Shown piece after piece: positions 6,159-15,077 of a stretch of 18,503 bases of DNA. Numbering within the stretch: position 1 is the first letter of the stretch; the number at the start of each line of letters is the position of its first letter. The DNA is from Actinomycetota bacterium (lineage in GTDB: Bacteria; Actinomycetota; Thermoleophilia; Solirubrobacterales; Solirubrobacteraceae), in the NCBI GenBank assembly GCA_005888335.1, contig VAWY01000131.1, forward strand, positions 1 to 18,503. Reading direction: 5' to 3'. The position numbers and the translations under genes are program-made. The notes beneath the pieces were generated by a model, which was given only the letters and a program-made list of their open reading frames with translations, was not told where the DNA came from and did not search any database.

Positions 6159-7538
6159 ATGTCCCGAGAGATCCTGGAGGCCATGGGTGCCCTCGCACGT
6201 GAGAAGGGCATCTCCGCCGACAAGCTGCGCCACGCCCTCGAGGACGCGCTGCTGTCGGCCTACAAGAAGCAGCCCGGCGCGGCCAAGTACGCCCGCGTCG
6301 ACATCGATCCCGACACCGCCGACTTCATCGTCACGGAGCTGATCATCCCCGAGCGCCTCGAGGCGCACCTGATCGTCGAGACGATCGACGAGCAGACGAC
6401 CATCGACCCCGAGACGGGGGAGATGCGCGAGCCCGAGGAGCCGGAGATCGACCCGGTCAAGTTCGAGCAGTACAAGGACCAGATCGACGAGCGCGACGTC
6501 ACGCCGCACGACTTCGGCCGCATCGCCGCCCAGACGGCCAAGCAGGTGATCCTTCAGCGGATCCGCGAGGCCGAGCGCGACATGATGTACGAGGAGTACC
6601 GCGACCGCGTCGGCGAGCTGATCACCGGGATCGTCCAGCAGAAGGACTCCCGCTACACGCTCATCCAGCTGCGCGAGCGCGTGGAGGCGCTGCTGCCCAA
6701 GTCCGAGCAGGTCGAGGGCGAGCGCTACGAGCACAACCAGCGCATCAAGGCGGTCATCAAGGAGGTCTCGCCCTCCACCAAGGGCCCGTCGATCATCGTC
6801 AGCCGCCGCGATCCAGAGCTGATCAAGTCCCTCTTCGAGCTCGAGGTCCCAGAGATCGCCGACGGGCTCGTGGAGATCGAGAACGTCGCGCGCGAGCCCG
6901 GCTACCGGTCGAAGATCGCGGTGGTCTCGCACGCCGACGGCGTCGATCCCGTCGGCGCGTGCGTCGGCCCGCGCGGCTCGCGCGTGCGCATGGTCGTCTC
7001 CGAGCTGCGCGGCGAGAAGATCGACATCATCCCGTACAACGACGAGCCCGCCCGGTTCGTCGCCAAGGCGCTCAGCCCCGCCCGCGTGAGGGAGGTCCTC
7101 GTCGACGACGACTCGCGCCAGGCGACGGTCATCGTCCCCGACGACCAGCTCAGCCTCGCGATCGGCCGTGAAGGCCAGAACGCGCGCCTGGCCGCGCGGC
7201 TGACCGGCTGGCGGATCGACATCAAGTCCGAGACCGAGTACGCGACCTCGCAGCAGGACGGCGGCGGCGAGGAGGAGCAGGAGCTCGACGGGCGCTGCCA
7301 CGCGATCCTGGCCACCCGCCGGCGCTGCCCCAACGCCGCGCTGCCCGGCTCGCGCTACTGCGGCCTGCCCGCGCACCAGGCGCTCGTGGACTTCGACACC
7401 GACGACGTCACCGCGCTCACCGGCGAGGACGAGGACACGGAGGACGAGGTCGAGGAGGCCGCCGTCGCGGCCGGGAACGACCCCGGGCTCGAGCCCGCGC
7501 CGGAGTCCGCCGAGCCGACCGGAGAGGCGGAGGAGTAG
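6159..7538 (+). CDS. nusA: Transcription termination/antitermination factor NusA
   Basis: A 459-residue NusA that binds RNA polymerase and nascent RNA to modulate pausing, termination and antitermination. The domains in order are the N-terminal polymerase-binding domain (about 1-130), an S1 domain (about 135-200), and tandem KH domains. VGPRGSRVRMVVSELRGEKIDII belongs to KH1 and IGREGQNARLAARLTGWRIDI to KH2. As in other actinobacteria, the E. coli-type AR repeats are absent. Instead there is a Cys/His motif, C380-X9-C390-X10-C401-X4-H406, followed by a long Glu/Asp-rich tail. Four such ligands suggest a small metal site, which is inferred. ATG 6159 has a GGTGGAGGAG ribosome-binding site overlapping the end of rimP. 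The extension is unusual; the identity of the gene is not in doubt. Confidence 0.97.
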   Translation: MSREILEAMGALAREKGISADKLRHALEDALLSAYKKQPGAAKYARVDIDPDTADFIVTELIIPERLEAHLIVETIDEQTTIDPETGEMREPEEPEIDPVKFEQYKDQIDERDVTPHDFGRIAAQTAKQVILQRIREAERDMMYEEYRDRVGELITGIVQQKDSRYTLIQLRERVEALLPKSEQVEGERYEHNQRIKAVIKEVSPSTKGPSIIVSRRDPELIKSLFELEVPEIADGLVEIENVAREPGYRSKIAVVSHADGVDPVGACVGPRGSRVRMVVSELRGEKIDIIPYNDEPARFVAKALSPARVREVLVDDDSRQATVIVPDDQLSLAIGREGQNARLAARLTGWRIDIKSETEYATSQQDGGGEEEQELDGRCHAILATRRRCPNAALPGSRYCGLPAHQALVDFDTDDVTALTGEDEDTEDEVEEAAVAAGNDPGLEPAPESAEPTGEAEE

Positions 7539-7783
7539 CGGCACCACACGTCCCGATCCGGACCTGCGCGGGCTGCGGCGCCAAGGCGCCCAAGCGCGAC
7601 CTCGTCCGCCTGGCGCTCGAGCCCGGCGGGCGGGCGGTCGTCGATCGCGCGCAGCGGCGGCCCGGGCGCGGCGCCTACGTCCATCCCGACGACGCGTGCC
7701 TGCAGCGCGCGGCGCGGCGCGGCGGCCTGGCGCGCGCGTTCCGGGCCCGTGTGGAGAGCGCCCCCGACGGGCTAGAGTCTTAG
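7535..7783 (+). CDS. ylxR: YlxR (DUF448) RNA-binding protein, start codon unclear
   Basis: A short protein between nusA and infB, the invariable place of ylxR, described as a nucleoid- or RNA-binding regulator in other bacteria. The frame reads ...HVPIRTCAGCGAKAPKRDLVRLAL, then a GRGAYVH motif and CLQRA, and ends at TAG 7781-7783. PxRTCxGC and GRGAYxH are the DUF448 signatures. No ATG, GTG, TTG or CTG occurs in frame upstream: the frame is open back through the tail of nusA without any start. Candidates are GTA at 7535, overlapping the nusA stop as GTAG, or ATC at 7556. I have set the start at 7535 by homology of the N-terminal residues, so the 5' boundary is uncertain. See findings. Confidence 0.8.
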   Translation, partial: VAAPHVPIRTCAGCGAKAPKRDLVRLALEPGGRAVVDRAQRRPGRGAYVHPDDACLQRAARRGGLARAFRARVESAPDGLES

Positions 7784-7789
7784 ATAGAG

Positions 7790-10387
<2,598 letters not shown>

Positions 10388-10393
10388 TCGCGC

Positions 10394-10708
10394 GTGACCG
10401 ACGCGTACGTCGCGCTCCTGCTGGTCGACCTGCACTTCCCCGACGCCGCCTCGCTGAAGGCCAAGCGCAAGGACGTCGCGTCGGTGAAGGCGCAGCTGCA
10501 CGGGCGCCTCGGCGCCGCCGTCGCCGAGGTGGGCGGCCAGGACACCTGGCAGCGGTCCACGCTCTCGGTCGCGCTGACCAGCGGCTCGTCGCGCGAGCTC
10601 GCCCGCGCCGCCGACCGCGTCGAGCGCTTCGTGATCGACCGCTTCCCGGACGGCGCCGTGGTCCGCCGCTTGCAGGTTTCCGCCGAGGACCTCGGAGGTC
10701 TAGGATGA
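10394..10708 (+). CDS. ylxP: YlxP-like DUF503 protein
   Basis: A 104-residue small cytoplasmic protein of the DUF503 family, usually found between infB and rbfA and of unknown biochemical role; a link to 30S assembly or translation is inferred from its neighbours. The family pattern is clear: a strand VALLLVDLHFPDA, the SLKAKRKDVASVKAQL helix (consensus SLKeKRr.lk.l), and AVAEVGGQDTWQRSTLSVAL (consensus vAEvg.qdlwqra.l). The start is GTG 10394, 6 bp after infB. The TGA stop overlaps the rbfA ATG (ATGA), so the two should be translationally coupled. Confidence 0.9.
   Translation: MTDAYVALLLVDLHFPDAASLKAKRKDVASVKAQLHGRLGAAVAEVGGQDTWQRSTLSVALTSGSSRELARAADRVERFVIDRFPDGAVVRRLQVSAEDLGGLG
10688..10700 (+). 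promoter_or_regulatory. Hairpin covering the rbfA ribosome-binding site
   Basis: GACCT-CGG-AGGTC forms a perfect 5-bp stem with a 3-nt loop, and the rbfA Shine-Dalgarno GGAGG (10694-10698) lies partly in its 3' arm, six bases before the ATG. A translating ribosome finishing ylxP would open it, consistent with coupled translation. The sequence is coding, so coincidence is possible. Confidence 0.35.
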
Positions 10709-11055
10709 CCGGGGGGGAACGGATGCGCCGCGTCGATGCGGCGGTCCGCCACGTCATCGGCGATGCCGTGGCGCAAGATCTCAAGGATCCTCGCGTTGGA
10801 TTCGTAACAGTGACGGACGTCAAGACCTCAGCCGACCTGCGACACGCCCGGGTCTACGTGAGCATCCTCGGCACGCCGGCCGAGCGGGAGGCGTCGCTCG
10901 AGGGCTTGCGCTCCGCGCACGGCTACCTCCAGCGGCAGGTCGCGCGCGAGCTGCGCCTCAAGCACACGCCGGAGCTCGACTTCGTGCTCGACGACACCGC
11001 CGAGCGGGCCTTCCGCCTGGAGGAGTTGCTCGACGCCGAGGGGCGGCAGGGGTGA
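10705..11055 (+). CDS. rbfA: 30S ribosome-binding factor RbfA
   Basis: A 116-residue RbfA, which binds late 30S precursors near 16S helix 1 and helps them mature, with a known role in cold adaptation in E. coli. It has the single KH-fold domain: RMRRVDAAVRHVIGDAVAQDLKDPRV (consensus helix ending in kDPRv), VTVTDVKTSADLRHARVYVSIL, and RQVARELRLKHTPELDFVLDDT (consensus LR..P.L.F..D.s). Start ATG 10705 overlaps the ylxP stop and has GGAGG six bases upstream; the in-frame ATG at 10723 is a weaker alternative. The TGA stop overlaps the nrnA GTG (GTGA). The chain is short, lacking the longer C-terminal tails of some RbfA proteins. Confidence 0.95.
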   Translation: MTGGERMRRVDAAVRHVIGDAVAQDLKDPRVGFVTVTDVKTSADLRHARVYVSILGTPAEREASLEGLRSAHGYLQRQVARELRLKHTPELDFVLDDTAERAFRLEELLDAEGRQG

Positions 11056-12050
11056 GCGTGTCGACGACGACCGCGAGCCGCGAGCAGGTCCTCGAGGAGA
11101 TCGTGGGCGCGGAGCGGTTCCTGCTCGTCACGCACGAGGGCCCCGACGGCGACGCGGTCGGCTCGCTGATCGCCATGCGCGGCGCGCTCGCCGAGCTCGG
11201 CAAGGACGTCGTGATGTTCCTGCCCGCCAGCGAGCTCCCGCTGCCCTACGAGTACGCGTTCCTGTCGCTCGACGGGCTGGTGACGGAGCTGCCCGGCGAC
11301 CTCGACGAGCGCACGCTCGTCTTCCTGGACTGCGGCAACCTCGAGCGCAACCCGATCGCCGGCGCCGGATCCGACGGCGCGCACGTGCTCAACATCGACC
11401 ACCACCACGACAACACGCGCTTCGGCACGGTCAACCACGTCGACGACGCGGCGTCGTGCACCGCCGAGATCATCTGGGACCTCATGGGCGCGCTCGGGCT
11501 GCGCGCGCAGGGCGACGTCGCCGACGCGCTGTACGTCGGCCTGGTCACCGACACCGGCCGGTTCATGTACGACAACACCGGGAGCCGCGCGCACGTCATG
11601 GCCGCCGAGCTGATCCAGGCGGGCGTCGACACCCACGAGATCTACCGCCACCTCTACGAGGGCATGCCCTTCGCGAAGCTGCAGCTCCTGGCGCGCGCGC
11701 TCGGCAAGGCGCACTGCTTCGACGACGGGCACCTCACGCTGTCGTGGCTGTCCGCCGCCGACTTCGGCGAGACGGGCTCGGTGGAGAGCTACTCCGAGGG
11801 CGTCATCGACCACCTGCGCGCGGTCGAGGGCACGAAGGTCGCCGCGCTCATCCGCGACCGGCTCGGTCCCGGCCGCGGCGAGGAGCGCAAGGTCTCCCTG
11901 CGCGCGACCGACGACGACGTCGACGTCTCGCGTATCGCCCGCGCCCAGGGCGGCGGCGGCCACCGCCGCGCCGCCGGCTTCACGACCCGGCTGGGCGACG
12001 CCGAGCTCGTGACCTTCCTGCGCGCCGCCATCGCGCAGCAGCTCGCTTGA
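11052..12050 (+). CDS. nrnA: DHH/DHHA1 family oligoribonuclease/pAp phosphatase (NrnA-like)
   Basis: A 332-residue DHH-family phosphoesterase. NrnA proteins remove nucleotides from 2-5-mer RNA leftovers and dephosphorylate pAp, finishing mRNA turnover. Metal-binding motifs are visible: GPDGDAVGS with D32 and D34, the name-giving NIDHHHDN at 114-121 (D116, H117, H118), and D167 in VTDTGRF. The C-terminal DHHA1 domain has GGGHRRAAG starting at about 301, the substrate-binding signature. The length is typical. GTG 11052 overlaps the rbfA stop; a second GTG at 11058 is an equally legal alternative two codons later. Its place after rbfA is standard in Gram-positive operons. Confidence 0.92.
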   Translation: MSVSTTTASREQVLEEIVGAERFLLVTHEGPDGDAVGSLIAMRGALAELGKDVVMFLPASELPLPYEYAFLSLDGLVTELPGDLDERTLVFLDCGNLERNPIAGAGSDGAHVLNIDHHHDNTRFGTVNHVDDAASCTAEIIWDLMGALGLRAQGDVADALYVGLVTDTGRFMYDNTGSRAHVMAAELIQAGVDTHEIYRHLYEGMPFAKLQLLARALGKAHCFDDGHLTLSWLSAADFGETGSVESYSEGVIDHLRAVEGTKVAALIRDRLGPGRGEERKVSLRATDDDVDVSRIARAQGGGGHRRAAGFTTRLGDAELVTFLRAAIAQQLA

Positions 12051-12090
12051 TCGGGCTCTGCGCCCGCGTGGCGAGCGCGGTCACGACGCC

Positions 12091-12894
12091 GTGATGGGAC
12101 GCCGCACCCGGATCGCACTCGCCACGTGCGCGGCGCTGCCGGAGCTCGACCCCGACGACCGTCTGCTCGCGGCGGCGCTCGGCGGCCGGGCGGTGCCCGC
12201 AGTGTGGGACGACCCGGCCGTCGACTGGGACGCCTTCGAGCTGGTCGTCGTGCGCAGCACCTGGGACTACGTCGGCCGCCGCGACGAGTTCCTCGCCTGG
12301 GCCGACGCGCTGGGCGACCGACTGCGCAACCCGCCCGACGTGCTGCGCTGGAGCACCGACAAGCGCTACCTGGCCGAGCTCGTCGCCGCGGGGCTGCCGG
12401 TCGTGCCGACCGCGTTCGCGCGGCCCGGTGACCGCCTCCCGGCGCCACCGCTGGTCGTCAAGCCGGCGGTCGGGGCGGGATCGATCGACGCCGCCCGCCA
12501 CGACGACCCGCGCACCGCCGCCGATCACGTCGCGCGCCTTGGCGTCGCCCTGGTCCAGCCCTATGTCGACGCCGCCGAGACCGCGCTGCTGTACCTCGGC
12601 GGTGCCTACTCGCACGCGATCAACAAGGGACCGCTGCTGGCCGGGGAGGCCGAGCGCGACGCGAGCGGCCTCTATGTGACGGAGAACATCTCGGCGGCCG
12701 AGCCGTCGGCGGCCGAACGCGAGGTCGCCGACCGCCTCATGGTGTGGGTGACCGAGCGGTTCGGCGCGCTGCTCTACGCGCGCGTCGACCTGCTCGGCGG
12801 CGCGGTGCTCGAGGTCGAGCTGGCCGAGCCCTCGCTGTTCCTCGGCCACGCGCCCGGCGCCGCCGAGCGCCTGGCGGCCGCCATTCTCTGTTAG
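12091..12894 (+). CDS. ATP-grasp family ligase of unknown substrate (DcsG-like)
   Basis: A 267-residue ATP-grasp protein. The N-terminal domain (about 1-80) contains VVVRSTWDYVGRRDEFLAWAD, a hallmark of the group that includes the cyclo-ligase DcsG and other RimK- or glutathione synthetase-like enzymes. The ATP-grasp parts follow: TDKRYLAEL, PVVPT, LVVKPAVGAGS (glycine-rich loop region), LVQPYV, and ARVDLL...LEVELAEPSLF, with acidic magnesium ligands. Such enzymes join a carboxylate to an amine with ATP; the substrates here are unknown. It sits between nrnA and truB, where actinobacterial operons usually have no such gene, so it may be a lineage-specific insertion. The start is GTG 12091 or the adjacent ATG 12094, with no clear ribosome-binding site. 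The stop touches palindrome 1. Confidence 0.8.
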   Translation: MMGRRTRIALATCAALPELDPDDRLLAAALGGRAVPAVWDDPAVDWDAFELVVVRSTWDYVGRRDEFLAWADALGDRLRNPPDVLRWSTDKRYLAELVAAGLPVVPTAFARPGDRLPAPPLVVKPAVGAGSIDAARHDDPRTAADHVARLGVALVQPYVDAAETALLYLGGAYSHAINKGPLLAGEAERDASGLYVTENISAAEPSAAEREVADRLMVWVTERFGALLYARVDLLGGAVLEVELAEPSLFLGHAPGAAERLAAAILC

Positions 12895-12944
12895 ATGGTC
12901 GGCTCCACGACCACCGCACCCGGTGGCCGCGAAGCCAACCATCT
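12893..12944. repeat. Palindromic element 1 (24-bp stem, 4-nt loop) between the ATP-grasp gene and truB
   Basis: Arms 12893-12916 and 12921-12944 align without a gap around the loop CACC. Of 24 positions 20 are Watson-Crick; the other four (12900/12937, 12905/12932, 12907/12930, 12910/12927) are all A.C or C.A on the + strand. In minus-strand RNA these become G.U, so all 24 positions can pair. The element begins in the TAG of the ATP-grasp gene and ends three bases before the truB GTG. Its ends follow GATGG-N7-CACGACC and GGCCGCG-N7-CCATC, shared with element 2. It has no T-tract on either strand, so it is not an obvious terminator. Confidence 0.92.
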
Positions 12945-12947
12945 GAC

Positions 12948-13748
12948 GTGGACGGCCTCATCCTCGCCGACAAGCCCCCCGGGACGACCTCGCACGACGT
13001 CGTCGCGCGCGTGCGCCGGTCGCTGGGGCGCAGGCGCACCGGCCACGCGGGCACGCTCGACCCGTTCGCGACTGGGCTGCTGCTCGTGCTCGTCGGGCGG
13101 GCGACGCGCGTGCAGCGCTTCCTCATGGCGCTGCCGAAGTCGTACGTCGCGGTGGCGCGGCTCGGCGCGGTGTCGAGCACCGGCGACCCCGAGGGCGAGA
13201 TCGTCTGCACGGGCGTGCTCCCGCCAGAGCGCCTCGAGCTGCCGACCGGCCGGCTGCGCCAGCGCCCGCCGGCCTACAGCGCGGTCAAGGTCGCGGGCGA
13301 GCGCGCCTACCGCCGGGCCCGGCGCGGCGAGGAGGTCGAGCTTCCCGAGCGCGAGGTCACGGTGACTCGCTTCGAGCAGCTCTGGCGCGAGGGCGATCGC
13401 GCGGCGTTCGCCATCGACTGCTCCTCGGGGACGTACGTCCGGTCGCTGATCGCCGACCTCGGCGACGCCTACTGCGAGGAGCTGCGGCGCACGGCGATCG
13501 GCCCGTTCCGCGTCGAGGACGCCGACCTCGATCGCATCGTGCCGCTCGGCGAGGCGCTGGCGCGGGTGATGCCAGTGGTCGCGATCGAGGGCGAGGCGGC
13601 GCGCCGGGCGTCCCACGGACGAGCGATCCCGGCCGACCCGCCCGCCGCGGCCGGCCCCGTCCTGCTCGTCGACGACGACGGCCCCGTTGCCGTCGCCGAG
13701 CCGCTCGAGGACGGCCTGCTCAAGCCGACCGTAGGCTTCCGGTCCTGA
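12948..13748 (+). CDS. truB: tRNA pseudouridine-55 synthase TruB
   Basis: A 266-residue TruB, which converts U55 of the tRNA T-loop to pseudouridine. The N-terminus DGLILADKPPGTTSHDVV is characteristic. GHAGTLDPFATGLL holds the catalytic Asp38. RPPAYSAVKVAGERAYRRAR and CSSGTYVRSLIADLG are further TruB signatures, the latter including the nucleotide-recognition region. Compared with typical bacterial TruB (about 300 residues) it is compact, with a shortened stretch between the STGDPEGE and RPPAYS motifs, and ends in a small PUA-like domain (about 210-266). The chosen start, GTG 12948, gives the standard N-terminus. There is no Shine-Dalgarno sequence, because palindrome 1 fills the space just upstream. 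The TGA stop is part of palindrome 2. Confidence 0.95.
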   Translation: MDGLILADKPPGTTSHDVVARVRRSLGRRRTGHAGTLDPFATGLLLVLVGRATRVQRFLMALPKSYVAVARLGAVSSTGDPEGEIVCTGVLPPERLELPTGRLRQRPPAYSAVKVAGERAYRRARRGEEVELPEREVTVTRFEQLWREGDRAAFAIDCSSGTYVRSLIADLGDAYCEELRRTAIGPFRVEDADLDRIVPLGEALARVMPVVAIEGEAARRASHGRAIPADPPAAAGPVLLVDDDGPVAVAEPLEDGLLKPTVGFRS

Positions 13749-13915
13749 TGGCCCCTACCACGACCCCCACGCCCGCTGGGCGCCGCCTCGCGGCGCCGGA
13801 CGTCCACCGTGCGGACCGGCCCGTGGCTCCTCCGCCACTGTGCCGGTCCGCCCGGCGGCCGCCGGCATCCGCGATCCGGGGCCCAGCGGACGCGCGGGCC
13901 GCGGCAGGGGCCATC
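13747..13915. repeat. Palindromic element 2 (74-position in-register stem) between truB and ribF
   Basis: Arms 13747-13820 and 13842-13915 align over 74 positions with no bulge. By hand count 57 are Watson-Crick and 17 are mismatches; seven of the mismatches are A.C or C.A on the + strand and none is G.T. Perfect blocks are 13747-13756/13906-13915, 13773-13781/13881-13889 and 13811-13820/13842-13851. Inside, GTGGC/GCCAC (13823-13827/13834-13838) closes a loop reading TCCTCC on + and GGAGGA on minus. The element starts in the truB TGA and ends two bases before the ribF ATG. Its ends match the consensus of element 1 with identical spacing. No coding potential is evident. Confidence 0.92.
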
Positions 13916-13917
13916 GG

Positions 13918-14787
13918 ATGAAGGTCACGTGGCTGCCCGACGCCGAGCCCCGCCCGCGCCGGGTGGCGGTCGGCACCTTCGACGGCGTGCACGTCGGCCA
14001 TCGCGAGGTCATCCGCGGCGCGGACACCGTGCTGACGTTCGATCCGCACCCCTCGGCGGTCGTCTCGCCCCACGGCGCGCCACCCCTGCTGACCACGCTC
14101 GAGCGCAAGACCGAGCTCATCGCCACGCTCGGCGTCGAGGAGCTCGTCGTGATCCCGTTCGACCACGAGTTCGCGCAGCGCAGCGCGCAGTCGTTCGTCG
14201 ACGACGTGCTCGTCGGCGGCCTGCACGCGACGCACGTCTCCGTCGGCGAGAACTTCCGCTTCGGCCACCGCGCGCAGGGCGACCCCGACCTGCTGCGCGC
14301 CGACGGGCGCTTCGAGGTCCGCGTGGTCGAGCTGCTCGAGATCGACGGCGAGGTCGTCTCGTCCAGCCACATCCGCGGCCTCATCCTCGGCGGCGCGGTC
14401 GAGTACGCCGACAAGCTGCTCGGCGCGCCGTTCCAGGTCGCCGAGCCGGTCGTCCCCGGGGACAAGCGCGGGCGCTCGCTCGGCTTTCCCACGGCGAACC
14501 TCATCCCGCCCGACGGCTACGTCGTCCCCGGCCACGGCGTTTACGCGTGCCGCGCCGACGGTCGCCCGGCGGCGGTCAACGTTGGCGTGCGGCCGCAGTT
14601 CCAGACCGGGCGCGGCGAGCTCATCGAGGCCTTCCTGATCGACTTCGAGGGCGATCTCTACGGCCGCCGGCTGCCGATCGAGTTCCACAAGCGCCTGCGC
14701 GGCGAGCGCCGGTTCCCGTCCGTGGACGCGCTGATCGAGCAGATGGACCGCGACGTCCAGGCCGTCCGCGACTACTTCGACTGCTAG
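13918..14787 (+). CDS. ribF: Bifunctional riboflavin kinase/FAD synthetase RibF
   Basis: A 289-residue RibF that phosphorylates riboflavin to FMN and adenylylates FMN to FAD. The N-terminal adenylyltransferase domain has [10 protein letters not shown] with the H25-V-G-H28 nucleotidyltransferase motif, [20 protein letters not shown] and SSSHIRGLI. The C-terminal kinase domain has GFPTAN at 189-194, followed by an NVGVRPQF segment, and [19 protein letters not shown]. The link between HVGH and TFDPHP is about ten residues shorter than in the E. coli type, leaving [11 protein letters not shown] there. ATG 13918 gives the expected N-terminus; a GTG at 13840 lies inside palindrome 2 and is unlikely. 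No Shine-Dalgarno sequence is present. No FMN riboswitch was recognised upstream. Confidence 0.94.
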   Translation: MKVTWLPDAEPRPRRVAVGTFDGVHVGHREVIRGADTVLTFDPHPSAVVSPHGAPPLLTTLERKTELIATLGVEELVVIPFDHEFAQRSAQSFVDDVLVGGLHATHVSVGENFRFGHRAQGDPDLLRADGRFEVRVVELLEIDGEVVSSSHIRGLILGGAVEYADKLLGAPFQVAEPVVPGDKRGRSLGFPTANLIPPDGYVVPGHGVYACRADGRPAAVNVGVRPQFQTGRGELIEAFLIDFEGDLYGRRLPIEFHKRLRGERRFPSVDALIEQMDRDVQAVRDYFDC

Positions 14788-14790
14788 ATT
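14785..14790 (+). promoter_or_regulatory. Possible -10 element for rpsO
   Basis: TAGATT overlaps the ribF stop codon and lies ten bases before the rpsO ATG, separated by GGCCGGCC and GC. This would give a leaderless or nearly leaderless rpsO transcript; no Shine-Dalgarno sequence exists in the gap. No -35 is visible. Confidence 0.3.
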
Positions 14791-14800
14791 GGCCGGCCGC

Positions 14801-15070
14801 ATGCCGCTGACCCAGGAGCGCAAGTCCGAGCTCGTCACGCAGTTCGGCGCCACCCCGCAGGACACGGGCAACACCCGCGTCCAGGTCGCGCTGCTCACGG
14901 AGCGCATCAACGACCTCACGCAGCACCTGCGCGACCACAAGAAGGACCACCACTCGCGCCGCGGCCTGCTGATGCTCGTCGGCCGGCGCCGGCGCCTGCT
15001 CAACTACCTGCAGAAGAAGGACCTCGAGGGCTACCGCTCGCTGATTCGCGAGCTCGGCCTGCGCAGGTAG
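14801..15070 (+). CDS. rpsO: 30S ribosomal protein S15
   Basis: An 89-residue S15, exactly the usual length, a primary 16S rRNA-binding protein of the small-subunit platform that also contacts 23S rRNA in bridge B4. The family sequence is plain: [36 protein letters not shown], and [29 protein letters not shown], with the conserved DxxSRRGLLxLVxxRRxLLxYL helix that binds rRNA. ATG 14801 is chosen because S15 begins right there; an in-frame TTG at 14789 would add four residues not seen in the family. In many bacteria rpsO is followed directly by pnp; here three other genes lie between them. Confidence 0.97.
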   Translation: MPLTQERKSELVTQFGATPQDTGNTRVQVALLTERINDLTQHLRDHKKDHHSRRGLLMLVGRRRRLLNYLQKKDLEGYRSLIRELGLRR

Positions 15071-15077
15071 GCGTCGG

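Noticed and set aside
7526..7560. Programmed -1 frameshift fusing NusA to YlxR
   Set aside because: The sequence before the nusA stop (GCG GAG GAG TAG) is not a slippery heptamer, and -1 re-pairing of the tRNAs would be poor.
12051..12094. A third palindromic element in the nrnA to ATP-grasp gap
   Set aside because: Only short stems (GGGC/GCCC and TCACG/CGTGA) are present; the GATGG...CCATC end consensus is missing.
13747..13915. Integron attC site, suggested by a long palindrome that folds better on one strand
   Set aside because: No integrase, cassette array or GTT/AAC core sites are seen, and the flanking genes are core housekeeping genes in conserved order.
13747..13917. FMN riboswitch in front of ribF
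   Set aside because: The conserved RFN blocks were not found on the + strand; the region is explained by palindrome 2.
13809..13917. Longer ribF or a small gene starting at GTG 13840 or 13809
   Set aside because: The added residues are Arg/Pro-rich and lie in the palindrome, and RibF homology starts at ATG 13918.
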